A stretch of 64,000 nucleotides of DNA from contig CM055192.1 of NCBI GenBank assembly GCA_029224185.1, positions 18,922,739-18,986,738 of the forward strand, written 5' to 3'. Positions 61,530 to 64,000 of this stretch are shown piece by piece (the first letter of the stretch is position 1; the number at the start of each line of letters is the position of its first letter). The stretch comes from Karalla daura. Its lineage: Eukaryota > Chordata > Actinopteri > Chaetodontiformes > Leiognathidae. The notes under the pieces were generated by a model. The model ran no database searches and had not been told where the DNA came from. It saw only the letters and a list, made by a program, of their open reading frames with translations. The position numbers and the translations under genes are program-made.

Positions 61530-61700
61530 GTGGCTGGCGAGGGCACCAGGAGCTTCCGCACAATAATTACATTAGAGTCAAATGGATCCCTGTATCTGAA
61601 AGCAACACATTTATGCCCTGCAGGAGAATCCCTGGCTAATTGTAATCCACCAAGACGGCGCAAGCGCAAGATGCGCCTACCTTTTAAAGTGAAGAGATTT
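61530..61700. promoter_or_regulatory. Candidate conserved non-coding element
   Basis: Complex DNA with TAATTA-type and TAATCC cores and a GC-rich partial inverted repeat (GCGC...GCGC) around 61660-61676. It is crossed by open frames on both strands, neither recognisable. Confidence 0.25.
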
Positions 61701-62142
61701 GGGAGAATGCTTTTGTGTGAATTATTGTGTGTATTAAGTGCATGTGTGTGCATGCATGTGTGTGTGGAGGGTGTGTGGGGGGGGTTGCTTATTTTGCGAA
61801 TTCTACATGTTTAATGGTCGCACAAATAAGAAGAAACATCTCAAAAGAAAGTATAAGCATATTGTTTACATGTGAGAGAATTTACCCCTGGATATCTGTG
61901 CACATGAAGGCTTCCTGTATTTACATGCGTGATGGCTTTTGACTGCGGTGTGCGCTGGCAGCGTCGCCTCAAGCTTCACTCGAGGGAGAGGTGGATGCTG
62001 GAATGGCAGGATGGAGAGACAGACTACAGGATAACTGGAAGGATGTGAAGCAGAGGACAGGGGTTAGTATATCTAGTGAGAGGAGCCAGGCGCAGCCGGA
62101 GGGGAGGAGAGGTTGATCTGTTTAGTGTCCGTCTCCTGCCAG

Positions 62143-62226
62143 CTTTCACTGGTCATTAAAAGTAGGCTGTTATCAGACAGTGCAGGGAGGACTACCCAAC
62201 CAGCCGGCACAGTGCTGCGTCTTCAG
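62143..62226 (+). other. Candidate 84-nt exon, phase 0/0 (unproven)
   Basis: A pyrimidine-biased tract ending in CTCCTGCCAG precedes the segment and CTTCAG|GTAACA follows. It contains exactly 28 open codons, reading LSLVIKSRLLSDSAGRTTQP and then AGTVLRLQ. Exact phase symmetry and mixed composition make it one of the better exon candidates. No family is recognised. It could belong with the open frame at 62856-63167. Confidence 0.2.
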
Positions 62227-62365
62227 GTAACAGCTCCTTATCTGTGCGCTGATTGCCTTCACGCTCCCAATCCGTCTGACGTTGGCGTCTCAATCAGTCT
62301 TTAAATAATCTGCCTCCTCATGGAGCAGCAGCACAAGGAGGTCCGCCTCCATACCTCCATCCGTT

Positions 62366-62366
<1 letters not shown>

Positions 62367-62408
<42 letters not shown>
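62367..62408. repeat. (CT)21 microsatellite
   Basis: Pure CT array of about 42 bp with a loose CT-rich right flank. Confidence 0.97.
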
Positions 62409-62419
<11 letters not shown>

Positions 62420-62855
62420 CTGCTCTCTATCTCTTCCTGTCCGCGTTGTCTGAGTTGATGCTGAATATTAATGCTGCTGAAAAGCATTCTGTCTCGTGCA
62501 CTTAGAGGAAATAAACAAACAAGACTCCAAATCTGCCCGGGTGTGCTGTGCTCCCTCGGAGCATGTGCAGCCCAATCCCACAGATCTGAACGCTCAGCTT
62601 TGAGCTAAAGAGCCAGCGATTCACGCAGCAGTGCTGACATTACATTCTGAGCCTTGCCTTCTGAGAGGCTCCTTACAAATGCACAATAACAGTCTGAATT
62701 ATTTGAAACTATTTGTCGAACAAGTTTTTTTTAAGTAGCCTACTTGTTCCCATTGTTTACAGGCAATGAGCATGATTTTAATTTCAAAATAAATAATTAA
62801 CAGCATTTTCCTGACACTTATCTCTGCATTGCAATAATGATCGTGGAACACAGTA

Positions 62856-63167
62856 ATGAGCCTGAAAGGATGGAGGAAAAAAAACATGCATGTTGTCACT
62901 CCTGGCTTGGAGCCATGTATGACTGAGGAGAGAAAATCAACTTTTACCTCTAAGTTGTTGGAGCTGTTAAGCACAACTCCAGGGCAGCGCTTAGTTGAGT
63001 TGGCAAGCCCCGCTGCCAACAGCATGGCTGACATGCTACACCGAGCCTCCCACTCACCTCCCACCCCGGGCCCACAGAACAGGCCCACTACCACTGTCAA
63101 CTCCACAGCACTTATCTCTCCTACACTCAGAGAGGGAGGAGAAGCAAGAGAGGTGGAGATGGAGTGA
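62856..63167 (+). CDS. Hypothetical 103-codon open frame or terminal exon
   Basis: The frame runs from ATG to TGA. Its central part, SKLLELLSTTPGQRLVELAS, could form an amphipathic helix. It is followed by a Ser/Pro/Thr-rich stretch and an acidic end. A splice-acceptor-like CTTTTACCTCTAAG sits in front of the LLELL codons, so the real feature could be a terminal exon starting near 62955 and joined in phase to the 84-nt segment at 62143-62226. The minus strand is also open here for 135 codons, so openness alone proves little. I recognise no domain, and the frame may be non-coding. Confidence 0.2.
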   Translation: MSLKGWRKKNMHVVTPGLEPCMTEERKSTFTSKLLELLSTTPGQRLVELASPAANSMADMLHRASHSPPTPGPQNRPTTTVNSTALISPTLREGGEAREVEME

Positions 63168-63973
63168 AGGATAAGTTATTCAGTAACTAAAACAACTGTG
63201 AACAGGCAACGAAGGAAAGAGCGGGATAATGAGGGAGGGAGGGCGCCAGCGCACAAGCGAGAAATCTCATTCAGTCCTTGAATTTATGAACAGGAAAGGC
63301 TTCACAGCTAAATACCGCATGTTGATGAATCTGTCAATTTTTACTTTATCCCATTTGACTCCCAACCACTGAAACTCACTTCACCGTCTTTCTTCGCTGC
63401 ATGTTTGTTATGGAAGCTCGTCATTTTAAGGCTGTGGAGAAGAATCAATATGAAAAACGCTCCACCAGCACAGACATGTCTTCTTCTGCAGTTCTCCTAT
63501 TATCCCTATCCCATTATGAGCTGAGTCTTTGTGGCAGGGCTTGGCCTCGCTGGGAAAATGAGGCATTATCATTTCCATAACATTCAAATCTCAACCATTA
63601 GGAATGCAGAAGTATTCCCTATGATGTTAGATGCTTCCCCCGTTTTCCAATACCAAGACAGATCCTTACTGCCCTATAGCTTAATTGAATTATCTTTCCT
63701 ACTTGCATTTCAAGTGGCTGTGCCCCTGGCTGAAATGCAACAAGACATCTTAACCTAGTGCTGTTGTGTAAAGAAGCCAGAACAAAGAGTGTGTCCTAAA
63801 GGATACTGCTGGTGTGTTCCTCAGAGCTGTCAGATCGGAAATAAGTCTTATTTTTCCGAATTAAAAAAAAAAATGTTGTTTTGTGTGCAAATTTGTGGTT
63901 TGGTTTGTTACCAAATGTTACATTGCGCATTTTATTTATTTATCTTAAATATGGAGTTCAGTAGAGCAGGTGC

Positions 63974-63994
63974 CTCAATGTACTGTACATTGAG
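63974..63994. repeat. 21-bp near-perfect palindrome
   Basis: CTCAATGTAC (63974-63983) and GTACATTGAG (63985-63994) are perfect inverted copies around a single T. Both arms are unique sequence and not simple repeat. Confidence 0.9.
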
Positions 63995-64000
63995 TCTTAC

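Larger units (their letters stand above)
61135..62366. other. Unique non-coding DNA with GA run
   Basis: No gene is recognised. It holds a GA run at 61436-61454, a CNE-like block at 61530-61700 and a splice-bounded open segment at 62143-62226. A TG-rich degenerate patch lies near 61735-61785. Confidence 0.55.
62409..64000. other. Right edge: unique DNA with the most coding-like frame
   Basis: Apart from the open frame at 62856-63167 I see nothing gene-like. A near-perfect palindrome lies at 63974-63994. A 135-codon minus-strand frame at 62699-63106 overlaps the plus-strand frame and is not recognised. Confidence 0.5.

Overview
The window looks like non-coding DNA from a vertebrate, most likely a ray-finned (teleost) fish. 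Base composition is moderately AT-rich. There are many (CA)n/(TG)n and (CT)n/(GA)n microsatellites and several pure G or C runs of 24-28 bases, a texture common in compact fish genomes. There are no bacterial operons, ribosome binding sites or long open frames. The organism call is an inference from texture and not from an identified gene.

I recognise no protein-coding gene, tRNA, rRNA, known microRNA, CRISPR array or intact transposon. The longest open frames (a 219-codon minus-strand frame at 36922-37581, then 157-170 codons elsewhere) have low-complexity or unremarkable translations and mostly lie over simple repeats or pyrimidine-rich DNA. The window is best read as a gene desert or very long intron.

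Layout: 1-9.2 kb is rich in simple repeats: (CT)12, a 60-bp TA block, a 60-bp alternating purine-pyrimidine tract, C27, G25, G28, (TC)21 and (CA)n. Between 9.2 and 21 kb the DNA is mostly unique. From 21.0 to 22.6 kb there are four long TG/CA arrays. From 22.6 to 44.5 kb there is a long, nearly repeat-poor stretch containing many blocks that resemble vertebrate conserved non-coding elements (CNEs): mixed composition, homeodomain-type TAATTA cores, octamers and TCF/LEF, RFX-like and nuclear-receptor-like sites. From 44.5 to 45.8 kb there is a second simple-repeat cluster. From 46 to 60 kb the DNA is again mostly unique, with one 79-nt near-perfect hairpin at 59.4 kb. From 61 to 64 kb it is repeat-flanked, with the most coding-like stretch near the right edge.

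Several short segments on both strands have good splice-site consensus and an open frame. Each is weak alone, since chance produces such segments at this scale, and they are listed as candidates. If the unique blocks prove conserved, the simplest model is that this DNA carries distal enhancers of a developmental regulatory gene outside the window. I cannot name that gene from the sequence.
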